NCBI GenBank assembly: GCA_040755535.1
Contig: JBFMAV010000005.1
Coordinates: 38,972-102,971, forward strand
Length of the DNA: 64,000 nt
Direction of reading: 5' to 3'
Source of the DNA: Aquabacter sp040755535
GTDB lineage: Bacteria > Pseudomonadota > Alphaproteobacteria > Rhizobiales > Xanthobacteraceae
In this document: in pieces, positions 51,746 through 60,398 of the stretch
Layout of the letters: each line of letters starts with the position of its first letter
Numbering within the stretch: the first letter of the stretch is position 1
Notes under the pieces: generated by a model
Databases searched by the model: none
What the model was told of the DNA's origin: nothing
What the model saw: the letters and a program-made list of their open reading frames with translations, nothing else
Program-made: the position numbers and the translations under genes

Positions 51746-52024
51746 TCAGTCGTTGACCGCTTCCTTCAGGCCCTTGCCGGGCGTGAACTTGGGAGCCTTG
51801 GACGCGCTGATCTTCACCGGCTTGCCGGTGCGCGGGTTGCGGCCTTCACGAGCGGCGCGGGTCACCACCGAGAAAGAACCGAAGCCGATGAGCTTCACTT
51901 CCTCGCCCTTCTTCAGGGCCTGGGTGATGATTTCGAACGTCGCGTCCACCGCGGCCTGCGCAGCCGCCTTGGTGAGCTTCGCCTCGTCGGCCACCGCGGC
52001 GATCAGTTCGTTCTTGGTGGTCAT
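51746..52024 (-). CDS. hupB: DNA-binding protein HU
   Basis: A 92-residue nucleoid protein. MTTKNELIAAVADEAKLTKA starts the helical body; the signature GFGSFSVVTRAAREGRNPRTG, with the beta-arm Arg/Pro tip, and PKFTPGKGLKEAVN end it. GAAGGAACG precedes the ATG. The gene is next to lon, as in many proteobacteria. Confidence 0.95.
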   Translation of the reverse strand: MTTKNELIAAVADEAKLTKAAAQAAVDATFEIITQALKKGEEVKLIGFGSFSVVTRAAREGRNPRTGKPVKISASKAPKFTPGKGLKEAVND

Positions 52025-52176
52025 GTGACCGTTCCTTCCTTCGTTGTCTGAGAATCGAGAAGGGCGATGCCATCTGCGATCGCCGGGAAAATTTACGGAA
52101 AATGCGGCTTTTGCAAGCGCGATCCGCCACAAACCCGCATAAATACACGATTTCCAGCCTCGGACGGCGCAAAAAG

Positions 52177-52209
52177 AAAGGGCGGCGCGAAGATCGCGCC
52201 GCCCTTTTT
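52177..52209. terminator. Terminator between HU and lon
   Basis: AAAGGGCGGCGCGA, a 3-base loop, TCGCGCCGCCC and TTTTT. On the minus strand the stem is followed by CTTTTT, ending lon transcription. Confidence 0.85.
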
Positions 52210-52229
52210 GGCGTTAAGTTATTGAAATA

Positions 52230-54647
52230 TCAGTGGGCGACCACGCCAGAGGCGTCCTCGTCCGGCACTACCGCTTCCACCGGCCGTTCCACCCATTCGA
52301 TGGGCTCGGGGCGGCGGACCAGGGCGTGGGCGAGCACTTCATCCATGCGCGACACCGGGATGATCTCCAGCGCGTTCTTCACGTTGGAGGGAATCTCGGC
52401 GAGATCCTTCGCGTTTTCCTCGGGAATCAGCACCTTCTTGATGCCGCCGCGCAGCGCCGCGAGGAGCTTCTCCTTGAGCCCGCCAATAGGCAGAACCCGA
52501 CCGCGCAGGGTGATCTCGCCGGTCATCGCCACGTCGCGCCGCACCGGAATGCCGGTGAGAACGGAGACGATGGTGGTGGCCATGGCCGTGCCCGCCGACG
52601 GCCCGTCCTTCGGGGTCGCCCCTTCGGGAACATGGACGTGGATGTCGCGACGTTCGAACAGCGGCGGCTCGATGCCGAAGTCCACGGCCCGCGAGCGGAC
52701 ATAGGACGCGGCGGCCGAGATGCTCTCCTTCATCACGTCGCGCAGATTGCCCGTCACCGTCATCTTGCCCTTGCCGGGCATCATGACGCCTTCGATGGTC
52801 AGCAGCTCGCCGCCCACCTCGGTCCATGCAAGGCCCGTGACGACCCCCACCTGGTCTTCCGCGTCGATCTCGCCGTAGCGGAAGCGAGGGGCGCCCAGGA
52901 AGCCCTCAAGGGTCTTCTCGGTCACCTTCACGGCCTTCTTCTTGGAGATGACGAGTTCCTTCACCGCCTTGCGGGCAAGGTTGGAAATCTCGCGCTCCAG
53001 ATTGCGCACGCCCGCCTCGCGGGTGTAGCGGCGCACCAGGGTCAGCAGCGCGGCGTCGTCGATGGTCCATTCCTTGGGCTGGAGCCCGTGCTTCTGCACC
53101 GCATTGGGAATGAGGTGCTTGCGCGCGATCTCCACCTTCTCGTCCTCGGTGTATCCGGCGATGCGGATCACTTCCATGCGGTCGAGAAGCGCCGGCGGAA
53201 TGTTCAAGGTGTTCGCCGTAGTCACGAACATCACGTTCGAGAGGTCGTAATCGACCTCCAGGTAGTGGTCGTTGAAGGTGCCGTTCTGCTCGGGGTCGAG
53301 AACCTCAAGCAGGGCCGCCGAGGGGTCGCCGCGGAAATCGGCGCCCATCTTGTCGATCTCGTCCAGCAGAAACAGCGGGTTGGCCTTCTTGGCCTTGCGC
53401 ATGGACTGGATGATCTTGCCGGGCATGGAGCCGATATAGGTCCGACGGTGACCGCGGATCTCCGCCTCGTCCCGCACGCCACCGAGGGCAACGCGCACGA
53501 ACTCGCGGCCCGTCGCCTTGGCGATGGACTTGCCGAGTGAGGTCTTGCCGACGCCGGGCGGGCCGACGAGGCAGAGGATCGGTCCCGTGAGCTTGTTGGC
53601 GCGGCTCTGCACCGCCAGATACTCAACGATACGCTCCTTGACCTTGTCGAGGCCGTAATGGTCGCTGTCCAGGATCGACTGGGCGAAGGTGAGATCCTTC
53701 TTGACCTTGCTCTTCACGCCCCACGGGATCGAAAGCAGCCAGTCCAGATAATTGCGCACCACGGTGGCTTCGGCCGACATGGGCGACATTTGGCGCAGCT
53801 TCTTCAGCTCATGGGTCGCCTTTTCACGGGCTTCCTTGGTGAGCTTGGTGCGCTTGATGCGGTCTTCCAGTTCCTGAAGGTCGTCCCGGCCCTCTTCGTC
53901 GCCGAGCTCCTTCTGGATCGCCTTCATCTGCTCGTTGAGATAATACTCGCGCTGGGTCTTCTCCATCTGGCGCTTCACCCGCGTGCGGATGCGCTTCTCC
54001 ACTTGGAGGACGGAGATTTCGCTCTCCATCAACCCGAGCACCTTCTCAAGCCGGTCGGCGACCTTGATGGTCTCCAGCACGCCCTGCTTGTCCGGAATCT
54101 TCACGGCGAGATGGGACGCGATGGTGTCGGCGAGCTTGGAGTGATCGTCGATCTGGCCGACGACGCTCACCACTTCCGGCGACACCTTCTTGTTGAGCTT
54201 CACATAATTTTCGAACTCATTGACCACCGAGCGGCCAAGCGCCTCCGCCTCGACGCGGTCACCGACCTCGTCGTCAAGCGTGATGGCCTCGGCCTCGTAG
54301 AGGTCGGCGCGCTCGGTGTACTGGACCACCTGGGCGCGCGTGACACCCTCCACCAGCACCTTCACAGTGCCGTCGGGCAGCTTGAGCAGTTGGAGAACGG
54401 TCGCGAGCGTACCCACGCGATAAATGGCGTCGGGCGCCGGATCGTCGTCGGAGGCATTCTCCTGCGTGGCGAGCAGAATGTAGGTGTCGCCGCGCATGAC
54501 CTCTTCAAGGGCGCGGATCGACTTCTCGCGGCCCACGAACAGGGGAACGATCATGTGCGGGAACACGACGATGTCCCGCAAAGGCAGCACCGGGAACGTC
54601 TGGGCGACGCCCGGGACAAGCGGAGGGCGCGGCTTCTGGCTTGTCAT
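52230..54647 (-). CDS. lon: ATP-dependent protease Lon
   Basis: An 805-residue protease of the cytosol. The N-terminal substrate domain begins FPVLPLRDIVVFPHMIVPLF; the AAA+ domain has Walker A GPPGVGKTSLGKS and Walker B FLLDEIDKMG; the Ser-Lys catalytic dyad is in the C-terminal domain (PKDGPSAGTAMATT, then RGRVLPIGGLKEKLLAA). It degrades misfolded and regulatory proteins. A heat-shock-like promoter lies about 150 bases upstream. Confidence 0.97.
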   Translation of the reverse strand: MTSQKPRPPLVPGVAQTFPVLPLRDIVVFPHMIVPLFVGREKSIRALEEVMRGDTYILLATQENASDDDPAPDAIYRVGTLATVLQLLKLPDGTVKVLVEGVTRAQVVQYTERADLYEAEAITLDDEVGDRVEAEALGRSVVNEFENYVKLNKKVSPEVVSVVGQIDDHSKLADTIASHLAVKIPDKQGVLETIKVADRLEKVLGLMESEISVLQVEKRIRTRVKRQMEKTQREYYLNEQMKAIQKELGDEEGRDDLQELEDRIKRTKLTKEAREKATHELKKLRQMSPMSAEATVVRNYLDWLLSIPWGVKSKVKKDLTFAQSILDSDHYGLDKVKERIVEYLAVQSRANKLTGPILCLVGPPGVGKTSLGKSIAKATGREFVRVALGGVRDEAEIRGHRRTYIGSMPGKIIQSMRKAKKANPLFLLDEIDKMGADFRGDPSAALLEVLDPEQNGTFNDHYLEVDYDLSNVMFVTTANTLNIPPALLDRMEVIRIAGYTEDEKVEIARKHLIPNAVQKHGLQPKEWTIDDAALLTLVRRYTREAGVRNLEREISNLARKAVKELVISKKKAVKVTEKTLEGFLGAPRFRYGEIDAEDQVGVVTGLAWTEVGGELLTIEGVMMPGKGKMTVTGNLRDVMKESISAAASYVRSRAVDFGIEPPLFERRDIHVHVPEGATPKDGPSAGTAMATTIVSVLTGIPVRRDVAMTGEITLRGRVLPIGGLKEKLLAALRGGIKKVLIPEENAKDLAEIPSNVKNALEIIPVSRMDEVLAHALVRRPEPIEWVERPVEAVVPDEDASGVVAH

Positions 54648-54796
54648 GACCCAATCCTTTCTAGAGGCGTCGGCGCAGGCGAACGCATGTCCGTCTGCAC
54701 CGCGCAGCCGGGACCGGTACGGAGTATCAATGCAGGAACGGCGGCAAAGCCGCAGGAGGCACGAGGTCCGAGCCCGGAGACCGGATTCTTCAAATC

Positions 54797-54827
54797 ATAT
54801 GTGGAAAGCCTGAAGCTGGCTTTCAAG
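54797..54827 (-). promoter_or_regulatory. RpoH (sigma-32)-like promoter for lon
   Basis: On the minus strand CTTGAAA (54827-54821) is followed after 16 bases by CCACATAT (54804-54797). The -35 is exact and the -10 close to the alphaproteobacterial heat-shock consensus. The lon start lies about 150 bases downstream. Confidence 0.55.
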
Positions 54828-54906
54828 ATCCGCCGGCGCGGCGGCAGGCGGACCAGACCCCTCTGACCCGCTCCCTGAGCGGACACCGAAGAAACGCGCG
54901 CGCCCA

Positions 54907-54930
54907 CCGCCCCGGCAAAGCCGAGGCGGG
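54907..54930 (-). terminator. Hairpin after clpX, possible terminator
   Basis: CCGCC-C-CGGC, loop AAA, GCCG-A-GGCGG form a stem with one internal mismatch just after the clpX stop. The downstream sequence on the minus strand includes GTTTCTT, a weak T-run. Confidence 0.4.
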
Positions 54931-54947
54931 AGCGCGGGCGCGGGGCG

Positions 54948-56216
54948 TCACGCACTGGCGCCGGCATCGCCGACGCGGTCGGCGTAGATATAGAGCGGGC
55001 GGGCATTCTGCTCGACCACTTCCTTGCTGATCACCACTTCCTCGACGCCTTCCAGACCGGGAAGGTCGAACATGGTGTCGAGCAGGATGCCTTCCATGAT
55101 GGAGCGCAGGCCGCGTGCGCCGGTCTTGCGCTCGATGGCCTTGCGGGCGATGGCGCCGAGCGCCTCCTCGTGGATGGTGAGATCCACATTCTCCATCTCG
55201 AACAGACGCTGATACTGCTTGACCAGCGCGTTCTTCGGCTCGGCCAGGATCTTCTTCAGCGCGGCCTCGTCCAGATCCTCCAGCGTCGCCAGAACCGGCA
55301 GACGGCCGATGAATTCGGGGATCAGGCCATACTTCAGCAGATCCTCGGGCTCAACCTCGCGGAACACCTCGCCAGGGCGCCGGTCTTCCGGCGGAGCCAC
55401 CTTGGCCGAGAAGCCGATGGAGGTGCCGCCCTTGGAGCGCGAACCGATGATCTTATCGAGGCCCGCAAAGGCGCCGCCGCAGATGAAGAGAATGTTGGTG
55501 GTGTCCACCTGCAGGAACTCCTGCTGGGGATGCTTCCGGCCACCCTGGGGCGGAACGGACGCCACCGTGCCTTCCATGATCTTCAGCAGCGCCTGCTGCA
55601 CGCCCTCGCCCGACACGTCGCGGGTGATGGACGGATTGTCGGACTTGCGACTGATCTTGTCGATTTCGTCGATGTAGACGATCCCGCGCTGCGCCCGCTC
55701 GACATTATAGTCGGCCGCCTGGAGCAGCTTCAGGATGATATTCTCCACATCCTCGCCCACATAGCCCGCCTCGGTGAGGGTCGTGGCATCGGCCATGGTG
55801 AAGGGCACGTCCAGGATGCGCGCGAGGGTCTGCGCCAGCAACGTCTTGCCCGACCCGGTAGGGCCGATCAGCATGATGTTGGACTTGGCCAGCTCGACGT
55901 CCCCATGCTTGGTGGCATGGTTCAGGCGCTTGTAATGGTTGTGCACCGCTACGGAGAGGACCTTCTTCGCGTGGTCCTGGCCGATGACATAGTCATCGAG
56001 AACCTTGCGAATCTCCTTGGGGGTGGGGATGCCCTCCCGCGACTTCACCAGCGAGGATTTGGATTCCTCGCGGATGATGTCCATGCACAGTTCGACGCAC
56101 TCGTCGCAAATAAAGACCGTAGGTCCTGCGATGAGCTTGCGGACCTCGTGCTGGCTCTTGCCGCAGAACGAGCAGTAAAGCGTGTTCTTGCTATCGCTGC
56201 CGCCGGTCTTGCTCAT
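54948..56216 (-). CDS. clpX: ATP-dependent Clp protease ATP-binding subunit ClpX
   Basis: A 422-residue AAA+ unfoldase that feeds ClpP. The N-terminal zinc-binding domain has CSFCGKSQHEV and FICDECVELC; Walker A is GPTGSGKT, Walker B VYIDEIDK, and sensor 2 GARGLRSIMEGI. ATG 56216 is preferred, with GGAGG 9 bases upstream and the usual MSK start; ATG 56222 is only 3 bases from it. Confidence 0.96.
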   Translation of the reverse strand: MSKTGGSDSKNTLYCSFCGKSQHEVRKLIAGPTVFICDECVELCMDIIREESKSSLVKSREGIPTPKEIRKVLDDYVIGQDHAKKVLSVAVHNHYKRLNHATKHGDVELAKSNIMLIGPTGSGKTLLAQTLARILDVPFTMADATTLTEAGYVGEDVENIILKLLQAADYNVERAQRGIVYIDEIDKISRKSDNPSITRDVSGEGVQQALLKIMEGTVASVPPQGGRKHPQQEFLQVDTTNILFICGGAFAGLDKIIGSRSKGGTSIGFSAKVAPPEDRRPGEVFREVEPEDLLKYGLIPEFIGRLPVLATLEDLDEAALKKILAEPKNALVKQYQRLFEMENVDLTIHEEALGAIARKAIERKTGARGLRSIMEGILLDTMFDLPGLEGVEEVVISKEVVEQNARPLYIYADRVGDAGASA

Positions 56217-56624
56217 CTTCATCGTCCTCCGGCTCCCGACCTGGCCGCTATGACCGGGCCAAGAAGCCTAATGCGGATACCGGAACGAAACCACCGTTCG
56301 GGGCATCCGGTTCGACCTTACGGCCAAACATCAGCCAATCACCCTCCAGCAATCCGATCAAGGCATATGCACATCTTATGCCCATTCAGCTTACCCGAGG
56401 CTCGCTTGCCGGCTTCCGCCCTGCGCCGCCCACAGAAACACCGCATGTCTCACCCGCAGATACGCGGGGGAAGGCTGCGCGGATCGAAACGAACGCGCAG
56501 CCTCGCTCTTGAGGCGGGTTAGGGGACGGGACGAAAGGCACTAGCCGGCTCATAGGCCCATGCAAGCGCGATCTCGCACTGCACGCAAGGGCCTGCCGCA
56601 TATCCTACCGTGCAAAAACTGGCG
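56217..56624. other. Intergenic region between clpX and clpP
   Basis: No gene seen. The inverted repeat GGCTGCGCG / CGCGCAGCC at 56473-56502 could be the clpP terminator, although the T-run on the minus strand is short (CCTTCCCCC). The clpX promoter must lie between there and 56220; I cannot point to it. Confidence 0.45.
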
Positions 56625-57257
56625 TCAGGCCTTCGCGGCATCCTCGGTGGGACGCTTGTCGATCACTGAGTCGATCAGCCCGAACTCCTGCGCCGCGCCT
56701 GCGGTCATGAAATTGTCGCGCTCCAGGGCGTCCTCGATCCTCTCGATCGGTTGGCCCGTGTGCTTCACGTAAATTTCATTCAGCCGCTTCTTCAGGCTCA
56801 GAATTTCCTGGGCATGAAGCATGATGTCCGTGACCTGGCCCTGGAAGCCGCCGGACGGCTGGTGGACCATGATTCGAGCGTTGGGCAGCGCGAAGCGCAG
56901 GCCCTTTTCGCCAGCCGTCAGCAGCAGCGAACCCATGGAGGCCGCCTGACCGATGCACAGGGTCGAGACCGGCGGACGAATGAACTGCATCGTGTCATAG
57001 ATGGCGAGACCCGATGTCACCACGCCGCCCGGCGAGTTGATGTACATGGAAATCTCTTTCTTGGGGTTTTCCGCCTCAAGGAAGAGAAGCTGGGCGACGG
57101 CCAGCGTGGACATACCGTCCTCGACCGGCCCGGTCAGGAAAATGATGCGCTCCTTCAGGAGGCGCGAATAGATGTCATACGCGCGCTCGCCCCGGTTGGT
57201 CTGCTCGACCACCATGGGGACAAGGTAATTCATGTAGGTATCAATCGGGTCGCGCAT
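56625..57257 (-). CDS. clpP: ATP-dependent Clp protease proteolytic subunit
   Basis: A 210-residue serine protease that forms the barrel used by ClpX and ClpA. The catalytic Ser is in GQAASMGSLLL, His in ARIMVHQPSGG, and Asp in ALERDNFMTAG. The start MRDPIDTYMNYLVPMVVEQ at 57257 follows GAGGA. Confidence 0.96.
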   Translation of the reverse strand: MRDPIDTYMNYLVPMVVEQTNRGERAYDIYSRLLKERIIFLTGPVEDGMSTLAVAQLLFLEAENPKKEISMYINSPGGVVTSGLAIYDTMQFIRPPVSTLCIGQAASMGSLLLTAGEKGLRFALPNARIMVHQPSGGFQGQVTDIMLHAQEILSLKKRLNEIYVKHTGQPIERIEDALERDNFMTAGAAQEFGLIDSVIDKRPTEDAAKA

Positions 57258-57335
57258 CTCGTGTCCTCGGCGCGTGGACATGCCTTCGCATGCCACGCGC
57301 ACTTATCGCAGTGAAGATGACGGACGGCCCGGGAA

Positions 57336-58685
57336 TCAGGCCGCCTTCTCCTCATCCTCCTTGTAGAGCTCTTCGCGCGTCACCGACTGGTCGGTCACGT
57401 TCGCCAGCTCCAGGAGGAAGTCGACGACCTTCTCTTCGAAGATCGGAGCCCGAAGGGACGCCATCGCCTCGGGGGTGCGGCGATAATAGTCCCACACTTG
57501 CTGTTCTTGGCCAGGGAATTGACGCGCCCGCTCCACCACCGCGCGCGTCACTTCGTCGTCGGTGACCTGTATATTGTTGCGCTCGCCGATCTCCGCAAGG
57601 ACCAGACCGAGGCGCACGCGGCGCTCGGCGATCTTCTGGTAATCGGCGCGGGCTGCGTCCTCGGACGTGCCTTCGTCGTCGAAGGTCCGGTTCTGGGCGG
57701 CGAGGTCCTGCTGGACCTGCTGCCACACGCCGTCGAATTCCTGAGAGACCAGGGTCGGCGGCACGTCGAACTTGTGCATCTCGTCGAGCGCGTCGAGCAG
57801 GGCGCGCTTCACCTTCTGGCGGGCGACGCCGGTATGCTCCTGGGAGATGCGGGCGCGCACCTGCTCCTTGAGCTTCTCCAGGCTTTCCTGTCCCAGCGAC
57901 TTGGCGAACTCGTCGTCGAGGGTGAAGGAGCCGGGCGCTTCCACCAGGCTCGCGCTCACCTCGAAGGTGGCGTCCTTGCCGGCCAGTTGACGGGCGGCAT
58001 ACGCCTCGGGGAAGGTCACGGTGAGGGTGCGCTTCTCGCCGGCGGAGATGCCGACCAGCTGCTCCTCGAAGCCGGGAATGAAGCTGTTGGAGCCAAGCAC
58101 CACCTGGATGCCCTCACCCTTGCCGCCCTCGAACGCTTCGCCATCCATGAAGCCTTCGAAATCCACGGTGACGCGGTCGCCATTGGCGGCGGCGCCGTCC
58201 TTGGTCTCGTAGGGGCGGTTGGCGTCGGCGAGGCGGTTCAGCGTCTCGTCCACTTCCGCATCCGTGACCTCAAGGACCGGGCGGGTTATGGAAATGTCCT
58301 TGAAGTTGCCGAGATCGATCTTCGGCAGCACTTCCATTTCGATCGTATAGGTGAGGTCGGCACCGCCCTCGATCACGCCGCGCACTTCCGCCTCATCCTG
58401 CGGCAGCTCGACGCGCGGCTGGAGGGCGAGGCGCAGGCCGCGCTCCTGGACGATCTTGCCATTGGCCTCGGTCACGGCCTGCTCGATCACTTCGGCCATG
58501 ACCGACTTGCCGTACATGCGCTTCAGGTGCGCCACCGGGACCTTGCCGGGGCGGAAACCCTTGAGCTGGACGCGGTCCTTCAGCTCATCCAGGCGGGTCT
58601 TGGCCTTCGCATCAAGGTCGGCGGCCGGGAGAACCACGCGATACGCGCGCTTGAGGCCCTCGGCCTGGGTTTCAGTCACCTGCAT
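57336..58685 (-). CDS. tig: Trigger factor
   Basis: A 449-residue ribosome-bound chaperone. The N-terminal ribosome-binding signature is FRPGKVPVAHLKRMYG; a central FKBP-type domain follows (GDRVTVDFEGFMDGEAFEGG), then the long helical arms. The start MQVTETQAEGL at 58685 is the usual N-terminus. The order tig-clpP-clpX-lon-HU is conserved in many proteobacteria. Confidence 0.95.
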   Translation of the reverse strand: MQVTETQAEGLKRAYRVVLPAADLDAKAKTRLDELKDRVQLKGFRPGKVPVAHLKRMYGKSVMAEVIEQAVTEANGKIVQERGLRLALQPRVELPQDEAEVRGVIEGGADLTYTIEMEVLPKIDLGNFKDISITRPVLEVTDAEVDETLNRLADANRPYETKDGAAANGDRVTVDFEGFMDGEAFEGGKGEGIQVVLGSNSFIPGFEEQLVGISAGEKRTLTVTFPEAYAARQLAGKDATFEVSASLVEAPGSFTLDDEFAKSLGQESLEKLKEQVRARISQEHTGVARQKVKRALLDALDEMHKFDVPPTLVSQEFDGVWQQVQQDLAAQNRTFDDEGTSEDAARADYQKIAERRVRLGLVLAEIGERNNIQVTDDEVTRAVVERARQFPGQEQQVWDYYRRTPEAMASLRAPIFEEKVVDFLLELANVTDQSVTREELYKEDEEKAA

Positions 58686-58786
58686 CGTCTTGCCTTCGTT
58701 CCATCTCCGCCCGGGGGGCGACTGCTGTCCAAAGAAGAGACACGCCTCGGTCGAATGACGCGGGCGCCGCCTCGAATCGGGCTGCC

Positions 58787-58871
58787 TGGTGCGGGCGGAG
58801 GGTTTCGAACCCCCACGACTTTCGTCACGGGAACCTAAATCCCGCGCGTCTACCAGTTCCGCCACGCCCGC
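58787..58871 (-). tRNA. tRNA-Leu (TAG)
   Basis: Minus strand, 85 bases: acceptor GCGGGCG, a long variable arm (TGACGAAAGTCG), anticodon loop TTTAGGT with TAG, T-arm GGGGGTTCGAAACCCTC, discriminator A and encoded CCA. The variable arm marks it as leucine-type. Confidence 0.96.
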
Positions 58872-59129
58872 GCCGTCCGGCTCCAGGCACGGCTCTCCGG
58901 GTGCGCGTTTCACTTGAATCGGCACCAATCGGGTTGGCGCTTATATCACGCTCCAAACGGCACGCAGCAAGAAAAAGCAGGCCTAGGCCCGCGCCGCGCG
59001 TACACCGGGCCCAACAGGTAGCGCCAGCACCTCGGCCGGCGGTAAGCACATGATGGAAATCCGTCTTGCCCTTTGCGCGCAGGCGAGAGAAGGTCGCCTC
59101 GCTCCAGTCAAATTCCCAGGAGAGCACCC

Positions 59130-60392
59130 TTGCGTGTCCGTGGCCCCTCCCGTCGCGCGGTCCTGACCGGCACCGCTGCCCTCGCGCTCGGCAGCCTGAT
59201 GCCGCGCCTTGCTGCCGCCCAAGCGACGCCGCAGGCCCCCGCCTCTCCCTTGACCCGCCTTAAAGTGACGTCCGTGGAGCGGATCGAGCTGGGCGGGCAG
59301 AAGCCGCTCGCCTTGTTCCAGAACACCCTGCCCGGTCCGGTGCTGCGGGTGAAGCGCGGCGACAAGCTGGCGGTCGCGGTGGAGAACACCATCGAGACAC
59401 CGCTCTCGATCAATTGGCAGGGCGTGCGCCTTCCCAACGCCCTGGACGGCGTTCCGGGCCTGACCGGGAGCGCCATCGCGAAGGACGCCTCCGCGGACAT
59501 TGCTTTCGCGCCGCCGGATGCCGGCACCTTTCTCTATCGGGCCTTCCAGCCCGAACTCGCCCATCGCGCGCTCGCGGGCGCCCTCATCGTGGAAGAACCG
59601 GGCGCGTCGCCCTTCGACGCCGAGCAGGTGATGCTCATCCAGTCCTGGTCGCCGGACCCGACCATGACGGTGCCTCTCCTCACGGTGAATGGGGCGGTGT
59701 CGCCCACCATTGAAGGGCCGGCCGGCGGACGCATCCGCCTGCGGCTGATCAATGCCAGCACCCAGTTCCTGCGCCTGCAGGTGATGGGCACCGTCTATGC
59801 CCTGGCGGTGGACGGCCAGCCGGTCCAGCCCTTCCTGGTGAAGGACGGACGCACCCAACTGACCCCAGGCGGGCGCCTCGACCTCGCGCTTGACGTGGGC
59901 ACCGCCAATCCCATTCCGCTGAATATCGAGGCGAACCCCATCCCGGTTCAGCTCGCCATCGTAGTGCCCGTGGGCCCGGGCAGTTCGGCGACGGCGACCG
60001 CGCTGCCCCCTCCCGATGCGCTGCCCTCCAACGGCCTGCCCGACAAGATCCCGCTTGAGAAAGCGGCTCGCTTCGAGGTGCCGATCACCGGCCCCGTGGC
60101 CCTGTCCGGCTTTGCCAGCGTGGGCAGCGTCCCGCGCGGCACGCCCCTCGTCCTCGCGCTCGACAACAAGACCGACGCGCCGGTCGCGGTGCAGTTGCAC
60201 GGCGTTCCGGGCCGGCTTCTCGATGGCCTGGACGATGGCTGGAAGCCGTGGTGGCACGATGCGGTCCCGGTGGCGCCGAAGACCACAGCGCGGGTCGCGC
60301 TGCTTCCCGATTCGCCCGGCAAATGGGCCATCGTGGGCCTGCGCGGCGGCGATGGCGCCGTGGTGGCGGCGCGCTCCTACGACGTCACCTGA
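59130..60392 (+). CDS. Tat-exported multicopper-oxidase-like protein lacking copper ligands (FtsP/SufI-like)
   Basis: A 420-residue periplasmic protein with the three cupredoxin domains of multicopper oxidases. The signal has SRRAVLTGTAALALG, a Tat motif. Every copper site has been lost: the HWHG position reads NWQG (95-98), YHSH reads YRAF (136-139), and the C-terminal HCHxxxH position reads AIVGLRGGDG. E. coli FtsP (SufI) is also a copper-free member and stabilises the divisome, so a similar structural role is inferred. TTG 59130 is taken as the start because AGGAGAG lies just upstream; the next ATG would remove the signal. Confidence 0.8.
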   Translation: MRVRGPSRRAVLTGTAALALGSLMPRLAAAQATPQAPASPLTRLKVTSVERIELGGQKPLALFQNTLPGPVLRVKRGDKLAVAVENTIETPLSINWQGVRLPNALDGVPGLTGSAIAKDASADIAFAPPDAGTFLYRAFQPELAHRALAGALIVEEPGASPFDAEQVMLIQSWSPDPTMTVPLLTVNGAVSPTIEGPAGGRIRLRLINASTQFLRLQVMGTVYALAVDGQPVQPFLVKDGRTQLTPGGRLDLALDVGTANPIPLNIEANPIPVQLAIVVPVGPGSSATATALPPPDALPSNGLPDKIPLEKAARFEVPITGPVALSGFASVGSVPRGTPLVLALDNKTDAPVAVQLHGVPGRLLDGLDDGWKPWWHDAVPVAPKTTARVALLPDSPGKWAIVGLRGGDGAVVAARSYDVT

Positions 60393-60398
60393 TGGCAC

